This document shows, piece after piece, positions 16,720 through 25,025 of a stretch of 39,754 nt of DNA. The stretch lies in the NCBI GenBank assembly GCA_027365415.1, contig DAHXNK010000011.1, positions 1 through 39,754 on the forward strand. The letters are read 5' to 3'. Source of the stretch: Acidobacteriaceae bacterium (GTDB lineage Bacteria > Acidobacteriota > Terriglobia > Terriglobales > Acidobacteriaceae). Position numbers and translations under genes: made by a program. Positions within the stretch are counted from its first letter, which is position 1; each line of letters begins with the position of its first letter. The notes under the pieces were generated by a model. That model made no database searches, had not been told where the DNA came from, and saw only the letters and a program-made list of their open reading frames with translations.

Positions 16720-17619
16720 TCAGTTCAACCGACTGAACAGTGTCGGCAGCGCGTCCAGATTGGCGATCATGTCAATCAGAGATGTATTTTGCGTCGTGGT
16801 CTGGCTCAACTCTGCGGCCAGTTGCGCCGGATTGGATTGAATAACGGCATTTTGCGCGGCCTGCAATTGGGTCGTTTCGCTCTGCGCGTAGGTGCTGCTG
16901 GCCTGTAAGCGGCTCAGGCCGTTATCCAGAATAACGCGCTGCTGCGAAACGGTCTGCAACCCTGCCGACAAATTGGAAATATCTACGGCAATCGTGCTGG
17001 CCGAAGCGCCTGTCGAGAAGTCGTTGATGAGCGTATTCATCGTAGCCAGAACGCCCGTACTGCCGGAGCCAAAGACCTGATTGCCCGGTAGATTCATCTG
17101 TATGTTTTGACCGTTGGGCGTGACAGCATATGTGACCGTGCTATCCCCGCTGTAGAGAACCGGCGGTGGCGTTCCTACACCCAGAGCAAAGGGTTGCGTC
17201 TGCGTCTGGCTTCCGGCAAAAAGATACTGCCCCTGATAGCTGCTATTGGCCAACGACACCACCTCATCGCGTATCCCCGACAATTGATTTGCGACAGCGG
17301 CTACGTTGGATGCGTCAAGCGTTCCATTGTTGCCTTGCGTCGCCAGCGAGATGGCCGAGGTCAATTGCGTGACCACGCTGCCGAGCGCCGTATCCGTCAC
17401 CTGCATCTGACTCCCCAGCGTGCTTGCGCTCTGGATAAAGCTGTCATTGGCGCTAATCTCCGAGCGCAGCAGATAGTCCTGCGATGCCGCCGCCGGATTG
17501 TCCGAGAGGCTGTTAACGCTGACTCCCGTAGATATCTCATTGGTATAGGTCTGCTCGTTTGCCTGTACCTGATTCACCGCCGAGACCAGGTTCTGCACAA
17601 AATTGGGATCGATGCGCAT
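16720..17619 (-). CDS. flgL: FlgL, hook-filament junction protein 3
   Basis: A 299-residue flagellin-related junction protein placed between FlgK and the filament. The N-terminus MRIDPNFVQNLVSAVNQVQA and the following SVNSLSDNPAAASQDYLLRS are the D0/D1 flagellin-like helices. The C-terminal helix, with LQAAQNAVIQSNPAQLAAEL, pairs with them. The frame is open 21 codons upstream, but ATG 17619 matches the family N-terminus and has AGAAGGGG about 10 bases before it. It is the last gene of the flgM-flgN-flgK-flgL run and of the whole cluster in this window. No fliW or csrA follows, unlike many flgL loci. Confidence 0.95.
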   Translation of the reverse strand: MRIDPNFVQNLVSAVNQVQANEQTYTNEISTGVSVNSLSDNPAAASQDYLLRSEISANDSFIQSASTLGSQMQVTDTALGSVVTQLTSAISLATQGNNGTLDASNVAAVANQLSGIRDEVVSLANSSYQGQYLFAGSQTQTQPFALGVGTPPPVLYSGDSTVTYAVTPNGQNIQMNLPGNQVFGSGSTGVLATMNTLINDFSTGASASTIAVDISNLSAGLQTVSQQRVILDNGLSRLQASSTYAQSETTQLQAAQNAVIQSNPAQLAAELSQTTTQNTSLIDMIANLDALPTLFSRLN

Positions 17620-17656
17620 CGTCGTTTTGCCCCTTCTGCTTAAAACTTTCTTCCGT

Positions 17657-19078
17657 CTACCCAACCGGCGTCTGCATGCCAAGATTGAGAGCGCTCAGCA
17701 CCACTGTCTGCAACATGCTAAAAAACTGTGCCGCCGACTGGTACGCCTGCTCGTAGGTTTGCAAATTGGCGGCCTCTTCATTCAATGAGACGCTCGACAA
17801 CGCGCTCTGCTGGTTCTGGAGTTGCGTTAACGAAGCCTGCTGCGCCGTGTTCAGCGTACTCAAACCCGATACTGTGCTGCCCAAATTGGAGATGAACGAA
17901 GCGTAAAAATCTGTCGTTGTCTGGCCCGCGACAATAGGCTGATTCGCTAGGTTCGCCATCGCAACCGCGTTGGAATTTCCCCCCGGCCCCTGGCCCGGCC
18001 CTGCCGCAGCAATCAGCGCAGGATTGCTAAAGGCCACGGAGATACCTGCCGCCGATCCCGCCACCGTTCCGGGAATGTTGAACATCGCCACACCGGGATT
18101 GCCGTTTTGATCAACGCCAGCTAACTGCACGGCATTGACCTGCGTGGCCACGCTGTTCGCCAATGTGTCAATGGAATTTTGTATGGCCGGAATGTTCTGG
18201 TCGCGGGTCGTCAGCAAGCCTGCAAGCTGGCCGCCGCCACTGGCTGCTGCTGTGGTGATGTCCCCTGCGCTGCCGGGAGCGGTGTCAAAAACATGCACGT
18301 TTCCACTGACGTTGCCCGTGGTCAACGCGAAGGCCTTGCCCTCGGAGACCAGCAACGCGCCACTAGTGGTGGTGATGGTCAGTCCATTGTTCTCCGTTTT
18401 GATGGTGCTGATGCCAATGTACTGCGAAAGCTGCTGGAGATCGTACTGCCGCTGATTTTCCAGCGCGCCAGCATCCGCATGTGGGCTGGTCGTGGTGATC
18501 TGCTGATTCAGTTGGGCAATCGAGGTCAGCAGCGGATTGATCTGGTCCACTGTGCCGACAACCTGCTGATTCAGCGCATTGGTCTGCGCCGAAAGCTGGG
18601 AGGCCGAACTGTTGAATTGCTCCGCCAGCGTGTTGGCCGCGCTCAGCACGCCCTGACGCAGCGCCGTACTTGCAGGACTGGTCTCCAACTGGCTTACGGA
18701 ATTGAAAAAGCTTGTGACCAGATCCCCCAGACTTCCCGGCGATGTGCCGGAGGTGCTGGTCGTCACCTGATTGAAGATGTCCTGCACCTGCTGCATAGAT
18801 GTCAACTGCGACTGCGTGGCCTGCTGGCTCTGCATCTGCTGATCGACGTTTGTATTTAGAATCAGGCTGCGTTGCGATTGCGCCGCGACCATCTGCGTGC
18901 CCTGCCCATAACTGATGCCGTTGAGCGTAATCGGATCATTGGCCTGGAAGACAGCGATCTGCCGGGCGTATCCCGGCGTCTGCGCATTGGCGGTATTGTT
19001 GGCCGTAACGTTCAGCGCAGCTTGATCCGCGTTCAGCGCCCCCGTCATAATCTGCAACGCGGAATTGATTGTGGCCAT
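17657..19078 (-). CDS. flgK: FlgK, hook-filament junction protein 1
   Basis: A 473-residue FlgK, the first junction protein on the hook. The N-terminal rod-type motif is LNVTANNTANAQTPGYARQI (about 22-41). The C-terminal segment includes VSLNEEAANLQTYEQAYQSA, the classical FlgK ending, followed by AQFFSMLQTVVLSALNLG. The middle is Gly/Ala/Thr-rich and variable as usual. GAGGAAG precedes the ATG by about 9 bases. FlgL starts 37 bases after the stop. It is likely transcribed from the sigma-28 promoter before flgM. Confidence 0.97.
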   Translation of the reverse strand: MATINSALQIMTGALNADQAALNVTANNTANAQTPGYARQIAVFQANDPITLNGISYGQGTQMVAAQSQRSLILNTNVDQQMQSQQATQSQLTSMQQVQDIFNQVTTSTSGTSPGSLGDLVTSFFNSVSQLETSPASTALRQGVLSAANTLAEQFNSSASQLSAQTNALNQQVVGTVDQINPLLTSIAQLNQQITTTSPHADAGALENQRQYDLQQLSQYIGISTIKTENNGLTITTTSGALLVSEGKAFALTTGNVSGNVHVFDTAPGSAGDITTAAASGGGQLAGLLTTRDQNIPAIQNSIDTLANSVATQVNAVQLAGVDQNGNPGVAMFNIPGTVAGSAAGISVAFSNPALIAAAGPGQGPGGNSNAVAMANLANQPIVAGQTTTDFYASFISNLGSTVSGLSTLNTAQQASLTQLQNQQSALSSVSLNEEAANLQTYEQAYQSAAQFFSMLQTVVLSALNLGMQTPVG

Positions 19079-19145
19079 AACCGTCTTCCTCGAAAAACTT
19101 CTCGCCGCGCATCGTTCCGTACCTTGATATCGTTGTAGCTATCGC

Positions 19146-19448
19146 TTAAAGCGTTCCGTGCATCGTTTCCGAATCTACATCCGCCTGCCGCCACGCCGCC
19201 GGATACACAGCGGCCCCGGTCGCATCCTCGAAGAAACCGCAGAGCGAGGTGCGCCGCAGCAGAAGCAGATTCCGCTCCGTCTCCCGCAGCAATGCGCCCA
19301 GCACGCGCTGCGCTGGAATCGCCTCCTGCACGGCTTCCCACGAAGGTGGATGCATCGGGCAAGCCGCCAGTTCACCCAGCAATGCATCCAGCCGCGCCGC
19401 ATCCAGCGCCGTCAACGCCTCGATGGCCTCTTCCACCAACCGCTTCAT
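19146..19448 (-). CDS. flgN: FlgN-like flagellar export chaperone (short)
   Basis: A 100-residue, mostly helical protein between flgM and flgK, exactly where FlgN, the chaperone for FlgK and FlgL, is found in many bacteria. The helical stretch VLGALLRETERNLLLLRR (about 49-66) resembles the FlgN core, in which leucines alternate with an Asn before a basic pair. It is shorter than usual FlgN (about 140-160 aa), and sequence similarity alone would not be enough for the call. GGAGG sits about 9 bases before the ATG. The C-terminal third (DATGAAVYPAAWRQADVDSE) is unassigned. Confidence 0.55.
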   Translation of the reverse strand: MKRLVEEAIEALTALDAARLDALLGELAACPMHPPSWEAVQEAIPAQRVLGALLRETERNLLLLRRTSLCGFFEDATGAAVYPAAWRQADVDSETMHGTL

Positions 19449-19489
19449 CCTGTACCTCCGGCGCTGTTTCGCCTTTATCCTTTCATCCC

Positions 19490-19846
19490 TTATCCGCCCT
19501 GCAACATCATGCTCTGCATAATGCTGCTCGCAACCTCCGAGGCCGGTACGTTATACGTCCCTGACTGGATGGCGGATTGAATGCTGTTCACCAAGGACAT
19601 GCGCACATCCGAGTTAGGGGAACCGACTGCACTGGCCGATCCCGACAGTGTCGCATTCTGCGCCGCCGCCAAGCCGCTGGCGCTCAGATCGGCCTGATCG
19701 GTTTTCATCAGCGCCAAGGAAGTTGCCTGCGTTGCCAGTTCGCTTGCGCCCGGCTGAGGATTTCCCACCGGAGTGGCCTGTCCCGGCTGTGTGTTCGGCG
19801 CAGGCTGCGTAAGACCTGGGAAATTAAAAAGACCTGAAAGATTCAT
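19490..19846 (-). CDS. flgM: FlgM, anti-sigma-28 factor
   Basis: A 118-residue FlgM that would hold FliA inactive until the hook is finished and FlgM is exported. The C-terminal sigma-binding region is clear: MSLVNSIQSAIQSGTYNVPA followed by SEVASSIMQSMM, matching the V-x-x-I-x-x-A-I-x-x-G-x-Y-x-V pattern of the family. The first 50 residues are Pro/Gln/Gly-rich and probably disordered, as expected for an exported FlgM. The start at 19846 is preferred over an upstream ATG because GGAGG lies 8 bases before it and because the sigma-28 promoter (19871-19897) lies just upstream. Confidence 0.85.
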   Translation of the reverse strand: MNLSGLFNFPGLTQPAPNTQPGQATPVGNPQPGASELATQATSLALMKTDQADLSASGLAAAQNATLSGSASAVGSPNSDVRMSLVNSIQSAIQSGTYNVPASEVASSIMQSMMLQGG

Positions 19847-19870
19847 ACACCATTCCTCCACATATCTATC

Positions 19871-19897
19871 CCATCGGCGCACTGCATAAAAACTTTA
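19871..19897 (-). promoter_or_regulatory. Sigma-28 (FliA) promoter before flgM
   Basis: On the minus strand TAAAGTTT (19897-19890), 11 bases, then GCCGATGG (19878-19871). The enteric sigma-28 consensus is TAAAGTTT-N11-GCCGATAA, so 14 of 16 positions and the spacing match. The ribosome binding site of flgM begins about 12 bases downstream, giving a short leader. It should drive flgM-flgN-flgK-flgL, making the anti-sigma factor part of its own regulon. Confidence 0.85.
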
Positions 19898-19938
19898 GTA
19901 CCCTTTTCGGGAAAATTTGGATTGACAATCCTCGTCCA

Positions 19939-20406
19939 TCAGCGTATTAGCTGCACACAGGGAAGCAGCTTCGGATTGCCCCTGCCCTGTACCCTGCCCT
20001 GTACCTTAATCTGCGGATGCCCTGGCCCTGTGTCTTCAGGATCACGGATTCCGCTTGCAACATTGCGTTTCGCCTCGTTGGCCGCCTCGACTGGAGCCAT
20101 CTGGGCAAGAATGTGTTTCGCAATCCCCAAGCCTCCGGCACTGGCCAGCGCATTCGCCAATGCCTCGGTGCCAAGACTGTCTACCGTGCCCAGGCTCCCG
20201 CTCATTTCCCCATCTCCATTGCCGCCTCCCCCTAGGCCATCGCTACCGGAAAAAAGGGGATCTTCCTTCAACGGCTTCAGGAGTTCCTGTAAAAAATTCG
20301 CCTCAAACTCCTGTGCCGCCTTGCGCAATCGCGGACTGCCCCCCGCCATCGCCTGCGTCTGCGCCTGGCTCACAGATGGATGATTCCAACTCACTAGATG
20401 TGCCAT
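19939..20406 (-). CDS. flgJ: FlgJ-type rod-binding protein, rod domain only
   Basis: A 155-residue protein with the rod-binding domain of FlgJ: LRKAAQEFEANFLQELLKPL (about 27-46), a Gly-rich loop, then LGTEALANALASAGGLGIAK with helix to HILAQM. The peptidoglycan-hydrolysing C-terminal domain of enteric FlgJ is absent, as in many non-enteric bacteria, so another enzyme must open the wall for the rod. The C-terminal 45 residues are low-complexity and include a tandem VQGR-VQGR from a 12-bp duplication. GGAG lies about 8 bases before the start. The gene lies directly after flgI. Confidence 0.85.
   Translation of the reverse strand: MAHLVSWNHPSVSQAQTQAMAGGSPRLRKAAQEFEANFLQELLKPLKEDPLFSGSDGLGGGGNGDGEMSGSLGTVDSLGTEALANALASAGGLGIAKHILAQMAPVEAANEAKRNVASGIRDPEDTGPGHPQIKVQGRVQGRGNPKLLPCVQLIR
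19980..20003 (-). repeat. Tandem 12-bp duplication in flgJ
   Basis: On the plus strand CCCTGCCCTGTA occurs twice head to tail, coding for the repeated VQGR near the FlgJ C-terminus. Confidence 0.9.
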
Positions 20407-20426
20407 CGCTGCTCCACGCCCCCTTG

Positions 20427-20459
20427 TTTTGCTTCCTATGCGGTTTTGCTTCCTATGCG
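20427..20459. repeat. 16-bp direct repeat between flgI and flgJ
   Basis: TTTTGCTTCCTATGCG occurs at 20427-20442 and 20444-20459 (period 17). Read on the minus strand each copy contains AGGAAG, a ribosome-binding-like motif, just upstream of flgJ. It may be a slippage duplication of the leader. Confidence 0.85.
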
Positions 20460-20475
20460 CTCTGTTGCTTCGCGC

Positions 20476-21804
20476 CTAAATCACAACCAGATCGGCTTCC
20501 AGCGCTCCAGCCTGCTTCATAGCTTGCAGGATGGAAATTACATCGGTCGCCGTGGCCCCAATGTTTTGCAGATTCCGCACCAGATCATCTACCGTCGCGC
20601 CTTCCTTGAGTTGAATGCGATTGACTGGCTGATTTGTGGCCTGCACCTGCGACTGCGGCACCACCTCCGTAGTTCCAGCGCCAAAGGCATTGGGCTGCGA
20701 GACCTGAAACTCCGTGACAACATCAATGGCCAGCCCACCGTGCAAAATCGAGACCGGGAGCAGTCGCACATTGCCGCCAATCACCACTGTTCCCGTGCGC
20801 TCGTTCACCACCACTCTGGCCAGCGGATAGATATGCACGGGCAACGATTGCACCCGCGCCAGCAGCCGGGGAACATCCTCTCCGGGCGCGACATCCAGAT
20901 GCACCTGGCGGCTGTCAATGGCACGCGCTGCATTCCGGCCCAGCGCCGTATTGATGGTGTCGGCCATGCCGATGGCTGTCTCAAAATCGGCCTCGTGGAG
21001 TTCGATGGTCAGCGCGCGCATCCCCACCAGCGTCATCGGAACCGGGCGCTCCACAATCGCTCCATTGGGGATGCGCGCGGCATCGGGAAAGTTCAACTGC
21101 TTGGTATTTCCATTGGCAGAAACGGAATACCCACCCACCACAAGCGGGCCTTGCGACTCGGCATATATCTGACCATCCGGGCCATAGAGCGGGGTCAGCA
21201 ACAACACGCCACCGGTCAGGCTGCGCGCGTCACCGGTGGAGCCAACCGTTACATCAATCTTCGCTCCCGGCTGGGCAAAGGGAGGCAGTGTTGCCTCGAC
21301 AAAAACCGCAGCCATATTTTTCACCATGATCGTGGTCAAAGGATACGGCACCACAATGCCCAATCGCTGCAAGGTCGAGAGCAGCGTTTGGAGCGGGAAA
21401 TAGGTCATCTGACTGTCGCCGGTGTTCTGCAAACCCACCACAATGCCGTAGCCGATAAGTTGGTTGTCTCGAATCCCGGCAATGGAGGTGACATCTTTAA
21501 TCAACGCCTCGCGCGCAACCGGAGGCGTGGGTGCTGGCGACACTGGCGTAGCGGGCGCAGTCGCGGCAGGGGGAGTCACAACCGCAGGCACAGTTTTCTT
21601 GACTGCCACAGCCTTCTTAACGGGCACAGAATCCTTGGTGGTCGCAGCAGGCGCAGCCTTCGCAGAGGCCGCAGCCACGGCTGCTGCCTCTGCCTGCATC
21701 GGAAGCAGGATCAAAAGCGAGCAGAGCATTGGCAGCACCAGAGCCAGCAACACGCTCTGCCCTGCCATCGCCAGATCCCGGATTGACTCTTTTCTCTGCC
21801 GCAT
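20476..21804 (-). CDS. flgI: FlgI, flagellar P-ring protein
   Basis: A 442-residue periplasmic P-ring protein that forms the bushing around the rod in the peptidoglycan layer. After a signal peptide (about 1-40, ending near MQAEA), the FlgI domain begins at about residue 99 with ALIKDVTSIAGIRDNQLIGY and GIVVGLQNTGDS, and runs to the C-terminal LQAMKQAGALEADLVVI, both typical. Between signal and domain lies a linker of about 55 residues, Ala/Pro/Val/Lys-rich (residues 41-98), which is unusual for FlgI; the total exceeds the usual 350-370 aa by about that amount. The start at 21804 (MRQRKESIRD) has GGAG upstream and begins a signal peptide. A longer open frame upstream overlaps flgH and is rejected. 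Confidence 0.95.
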   Translation of the reverse strand: MRQRKESIRDLAMAGQSVLLALVLPMLCSLLILLPMQAEAAAVAAASAKAAPAATTKDSVPVKKAVAVKKTVPAVVTPPAATAPATPVSPAPTPPVAREALIKDVTSIAGIRDNQLIGYGIVVGLQNTGDSQMTYFPLQTLLSTLQRLGIVVPYPLTTIMVKNMAAVFVEATLPPFAQPGAKIDVTVGSTGDARSLTGGVLLLTPLYGPDGQIYAESQGPLVVGGYSVSANGNTKQLNFPDAARIPNGAIVERPVPMTLVGMRALTIELHEADFETAIGMADTINTALGRNAARAIDSRQVHLDVAPGEDVPRLLARVQSLPVHIYPLARVVVNERTGTVVIGGNVRLLPVSILHGGLAIDVVTEFQVSQPNAFGAGTTEVVPQSQVQATNQPVNRIQLKEGATVDDLVRNLQNIGATATDVISILQAMKQAGALEADLVVI

Positions 21805-21841
21805 CTTCAACTCCACTGCATATCCATCCTGGAAAAGCTTC

Positions 21842-22603
21842 CTAAAACACCAGAATCTTCTGCACCGTGCGCACCAGCCAGTTGGGACGATAAGTGTAGT
21901 CATTCACAATTCCCTTGCCCAACACCTGAATCTCCAAGCCGGAGATGGCCGTCGAAAGAATCTGGTTGGAGGGACTCACATCCTCTGGTCGCACCAGGCC
22001 GCGTAACAGAATCGTCTCGGTCTGCTGGTTGAACTCCAGTTGCCGCGCCGCAGTGATGACCAGCATTCCATTGGGCAGCACATCAACAATCTCGCCGCCG
22101 ATGGTTGCATCCAAACTGTTACTGGTTACGCTTTGTCCCTGCGCGTTTAAGCTGGAGCCAGCATTCGCATTCAACATATTGGCCGCCGCGCTCCCCGCAG
22201 ACATCTTGGCAAGCAGCGCTGTCAACTGCGCATTGGCCGAAGAGGCGCGCTGGTTCTTCACCGTGCCCTGGGTCGAAGCATTCAAACTCTCCGAGACCAC
22301 AATGGAAATTAAATCGTGCGGATACATCGCCTTTACATCCGCAGAGAACACGGTCAGCCTTCCGGTACTCGACCAGATCGAACCCTGTGTGCTGGCCGTT
22401 GGATACATCTGGCGTACCCGCGCAGTGTACTCCGCCATGTCCGTACTGGCTGGATTGGCCTTCATCTCGGTCGAAGGGGGCTTCTTGGGCTGCTTGATTT
22501 TCTTTTTGGCAGCCACCACTCCAGGGGTGGCACAATAAAAGATCAGCAGACATATCCCACAGATTGCAGCCCCACACCGCTGAGGTTTCATAAGATTTTT
22601 CAT
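21842..22603 (-). CDS. flgH: FlgH, flagellar L-ring protein
   Basis: A 253-residue outer-membrane L-ring protein. GSIWSSTGRLTVFSADVKAM, HDLISIVVSESLNASTQGTV and, at the C-terminus, VRPEDVSPSNQILSTAISGL are diagnostic. The N-terminus has a hydrophobic signal (residues 11-30) with C24 in LIFYCAT, which does not fit a lipobox, and an AxA-like site at VVAAK. It may therefore be a secreted rather than a lipid-anchored FlgH, which is unusual. The mature start is Lys-rich (KKKIKQPKKPP). GGAG precedes the ATG, and the ATGA at 22600-22603 overlaps the flgA stop by 4 bp. Confidence 0.95.
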   Translation of the reverse strand: MKNLMKPQRCGAAICGICLLIFYCATPGVVAAKKKIKQPKKPPSTEMKANPASTDMAEYTARVRQMYPTASTQGSIWSSTGRLTVFSADVKAMYPHDLISIVVSESLNASTQGTVKNQRASSANAQLTALLAKMSAGSAAANMLNANAGSSLNAQGQSVTSNSLDATIGGEIVDVLPNGMLVITAARQLEFNQQTETILLRGLVRPEDVSPSNQILSTAISGLEIQVLGKGIVNDYTYRPNWLVRTVQKILVF

Positions 22604-23319
22604 GGCATCAACTCCACGGAGCCAGGCCCGCGCACCACTCCGGTTATCGTCGCGTTCAGGCTGGCTCCCTGCCCACCCCGGCGCAGGTGAATCACCTGTC
22701 CGGCATGGCCGTATTCCAGCGCCACCGCCTCAATTGCCATCCGCAGTTGCGGCTCCTGATTCCAAAGCACCACCCGATCTCCAGCGCGCACCAGCATCGG
22801 AGCGGGCGCGGAGATTTTCGTGAACATCGTATTGCTTCTGCCAACGGTCGAGGTGGAAGACAAGATGGGAGACCTATCCAGGCGTACCAACGCGGGAATA
22901 TATCGCGGAACTTCAGGCATCCCCGGCATTGCGGGCTCTTCCCCAATAGCGGCGAGACGCGCCGCCTGCTGCTGCAGCAATCGGGAATCTTCCTCGGAAA
23001 GCGCCACCGCAATCGGAGGACGTTCCGGGTGCGCGCAGTTGGCAACCAGCGCCCATTGCGCGCCCAATACCGGATCGGCAATTACCCGCTGCACGGTATA
23101 GCCCTCGCGACGCGTGGCATCGACTGCCGGACGCGCCTCCACCTGTGGATGTACCCACTCCCGCACTGCGATCTCTGGCGTCGATGCCGCGCAGGAGATC
23201 GCCCACGCGCTGCCAGAACCTCCTAGGCAGAGGGCCAGCAACCCACAGAGTGCTATCCGCCAATAGAGTGCTATCCGCCCTCCCATGCCCCAAACTCGAA
23301 GATCGAAAGGTTTTCTCAT
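22600..23319 (-). CDS. flgA: FlgA, P-ring assembly chaperone
   Basis: A 239-residue periplasmic chaperone for FlgI with a C-terminal SAF domain. The signal peptide runs to about GSGSAWA (residues 1-40). The C-terminal part contains YIPALVRLDRSPILSSTSTV, VRAGDRVVLWNQEPQLRMAI and GQVIHLR followed by NATITGVVRGPGSVEL, the typical FlgA ending in which mature residues repack after membrane passage. The start is placed at 23319 because AGGA lies 9 bases upstream and a signal peptide begins there. An 18-bp tandem duplication (23247-23279) gives repeated RIAL in the signal peptide. Confidence 0.9.
   Translation of the reverse strand: MRKPFDLRVWGMGGRIALYWRIALCGLLALCLGGSGSAWAISCAASTPEIAVREWVHPQVEARPAVDATRREGYTVQRVIADPVLGAQWALVANCAHPERPPIAVALSEEDSRLLQQQAARLAAIGEEPAMPGMPEVPRYIPALVRLDRSPILSSTSTVGRSNTMFTKISAPAPMLVRAGDRVVLWNQEPQLRMAIEAVALEYGHAGQVIHLRRGGQGASLNATITGVVRGPGSVELMP
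23247..23279 (-). repeat. 15-bp direct repeat in the flgA signal peptide
   Basis: On the plus strand AGAGTGCTATCCGCC occurs at 23247-23261 and 23265-23279 (period 18, in frame). It duplicates residues WRIAL/GRIAL in the hydrophobic core region. Confidence 0.9.
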
Positions 23320-23390
23320 ACCATCCTGCAATTTCCATACACAAACAACGTTGCCACTCATCCCAGATGCAATCTCCATCGCCTGCGTGA

Positions 23391-24179
23391 CTAGCGAACC
23401 AATCCATTCACCTGCTGATACATAGTGTCAGCGGCAGTGGCGACCTTGGAGTTACTCTCATAAGCCCGCTGCGCCAGAATCATCTGCACAAACTCCTCGA
23501 CAATATCCACATTGGAGTTCTCGACATATCCCTGTTGTAGCGTGCCCGCTCCCGTGGTGTCTCCGGGATTGCCCAGCGCGGGCTGCCCCGACGAATAGGT
23601 GGCTTGAAACAGGTTGTTGCCTACGCTGTTCAATCCACCGGGATTGGTAAAGATGGCCAACTGAATCTGGCCAAGCTGCGCCGGATTGGTCTGTCCGGGC
23701 AACGTCGCATTCACCACGCCGTACTGCGTGACGGTGACAGAGGTGGCGTTGGAGGGAATGGTCACTGTCGGAATCAAAAGGTTGCCATTCACATCGACGA
23801 TCTGCCCCTGATTATTCAACTGAAAGTTGCCCGCCCGCGTGTAGGCAATCACGCCCGTCGGGGTCTGCACCTGGAAGAATCCCGTTCCTTGAATCGCCAG
23901 ATCAAGCGGATTGTTGGTTTGGTTGAACGATCCCTGCGTCTGGATGATCTCCGTTGTCGAGGGCTGCGTTCCTAGGCCGACCTGCAATCCTGCCGAGACC
24001 GTTTGCGCGCTCTCTGCCGCTCCCGGCGTGACCAGATTTTGGTAGATCATGTCCTGAAACTGCAATTGGCGGCTGCGAAAGCCCGCCGTACCAGAGTTGG
24101 CCAGATTGTTGGCAATCGTATCCAGATTGAGCTGCTGCGCACTCATGCCACTGGCGGCGGTATACAAGGCTCGGATCAT
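23391..24179 (-). CDS. flgG: FlgG, distal rod protein
   Basis: A 262-residue FlgG, the main component of the distal rod. It begins MIRALYTAASGMSAQQLNLD and continues TIANNLANSGTAGFRSRQLQ, the flagellar rod N-terminal signature. DLAIQGTGFFQVQTPTGVIA lies in the middle. The end, NSNVDIVEEFVQMILAQRAY then ESNSKVATAADTMYQQVNGL, is diagnostic of FlgG. The length agrees with the family (260-262 aa). A strong AAGGAG lies 8 bases upstream of the ATG. It lies between flgF and flgA. Confidence 0.98.
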   Translation of the reverse strand: MIRALYTAASGMSAQQLNLDTIANNLANSGTAGFRSRQLQFQDMIYQNLVTPGAAESAQTVSAGLQVGLGTQPSTTEIIQTQGSFNQTNNPLDLAIQGTGFFQVQTPTGVIAYTRAGNFQLNNQGQIVDVNGNLLIPTVTIPSNATSVTVTQYGVVNATLPGQTNPAQLGQIQLAIFTNPGGLNSVGNNLFQATYSSGQPALGNPGDTTGAGTLQQGYVENSNVDIVEEFVQMILAQRAYESNSKVATAADTMYQQVNGLVR

Positions 24180-24248
24180 CGCTGCGTCTCCTTATTTCTT
24201 ACCCATACTGCTTATGCGTTCCCCTGCTACGATTCCCTTGCCGTGCCA

Positions 24249-24995
24249 CTACGCGCGCGGCAAATCCTGGCTGGCCTGCAAATCCAGCGTGTTGCCAAAG
24301 ACCGAGAGTGCCTTCTGCATCATCTCCGCCTGACGCTGCACCAAAATCAACTGCAACGTTCCGCGCACAATATCCTGATTGGAGCTTTCCAGCATCCCCT
24401 GATGCAGCGAGGCCATCGGACTGGGTCGGGCCGTGCCAACCGGAGCCGTATACTGGCTGATTCCATCCGGGATCAGCGGCGTGCCTGCGGGAAAATCGAC
24501 GACGCTGATCTGGCCAGCCACCGCACCCCCCACAGAGACGCTGCCATCAGCGGCAATCGTCACTTGCCCGGGGGGCAGCGCAATCTTCTTGTACGGCTTC
24601 TTGCTCGTGTCCAAAACTGGCTCCCCTTTGCCATTCACCAAAATGCCTTTAGCGGAGCGCAGAAACGACCCATCGCGGGTGTAGGCAATGGTTCCATCCG
24701 CGCGCTGCATCTGAAAGAATCCCGCGCCTTCGATAGCCACATCCAGCGAATTGCCCGTGTTGTTCAGTTGCCCCTGCCCTAGGTCAACATTGTTGCCGCC
24801 CAGCACGCCAAAGTTGTTAACCGCCGTATTCAACTGCGAGTTCAGCGCATTGGGGCCGGTAACGGTATCGCGAAAGAAGTCCTTCTCAGCGCGAAATCCA
24901 TTGGTGTTGGTGTTGGCCAGATTGTTGGCCGCCGAATCCAGCGCCTGCATCCGCGCCATCAATCCAGTAAAAGCTGCATAATATCCACTGTCCAC
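24249..24995 (-). CDS. flgF: FlgF, proximal rod protein
   Basis: A 248-residue rod protein related to FlgG. The start is GTG 24995, giving MDSGYYAAFTGLMARMQALD then SAANNLANTNTNGFRAEKDF, the expected FlgF N-terminus; GGAGGG is about 9 bases upstream. Core VAIEGAGFFQMQRADGTIAY and the end MLESSNQDIVRGTLQLILVQ, with RQAEMMQKALSVF, fit FlgF/FlgG. A longer open frame reaching upstream to 25148 lacks similarity and would run through the promoter. It is preceded by a sigma-54-like promoter at 25026-25039, making it the first gene of the rod/ring run flgF-G-A-H-I-J. Confidence 0.93.
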   Translation of the reverse strand: MDSGYYAAFTGLMARMQALDSAANNLANTNTNGFRAEKDFFRDTVTGPNALNSQLNTAVNNFGVLGGNNVDLGQGQLNNTGNSLDVAIEGAGFFQMQRADGTIAYTRDGSFLRSAKGILVNGKGEPVLDTSKKPYKKIALPPGQVTIAADGSVSVGGAVAGQISVVDFPAGTPLIPDGISQYTAPVGTARPSPMASLHQGMLESSNQDIVRGTLQLILVQRQAEMMQKALSVFGNTLDLQASQDLPRA

Positions 24996-25025
24996 GGGAA
25001 CGACCCTCCAACGCAGGAGGTAGGT

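Noticed and set aside
20398-21786. Plus-strand open frame (462 codons) opposite flgI
   Set aside because: The minus strand encodes an unmistakable FlgI; the antisense translation is Arg/His-rich, typical of a GC-rich shadow frame.
24230-24250. TGGCACGG on the minus strand between flgF and flgG, like a sigma-54 -24 box
   Set aside because: The expected GC ten bases after GG is GA, and the site lies at the end of the flgF coding region.
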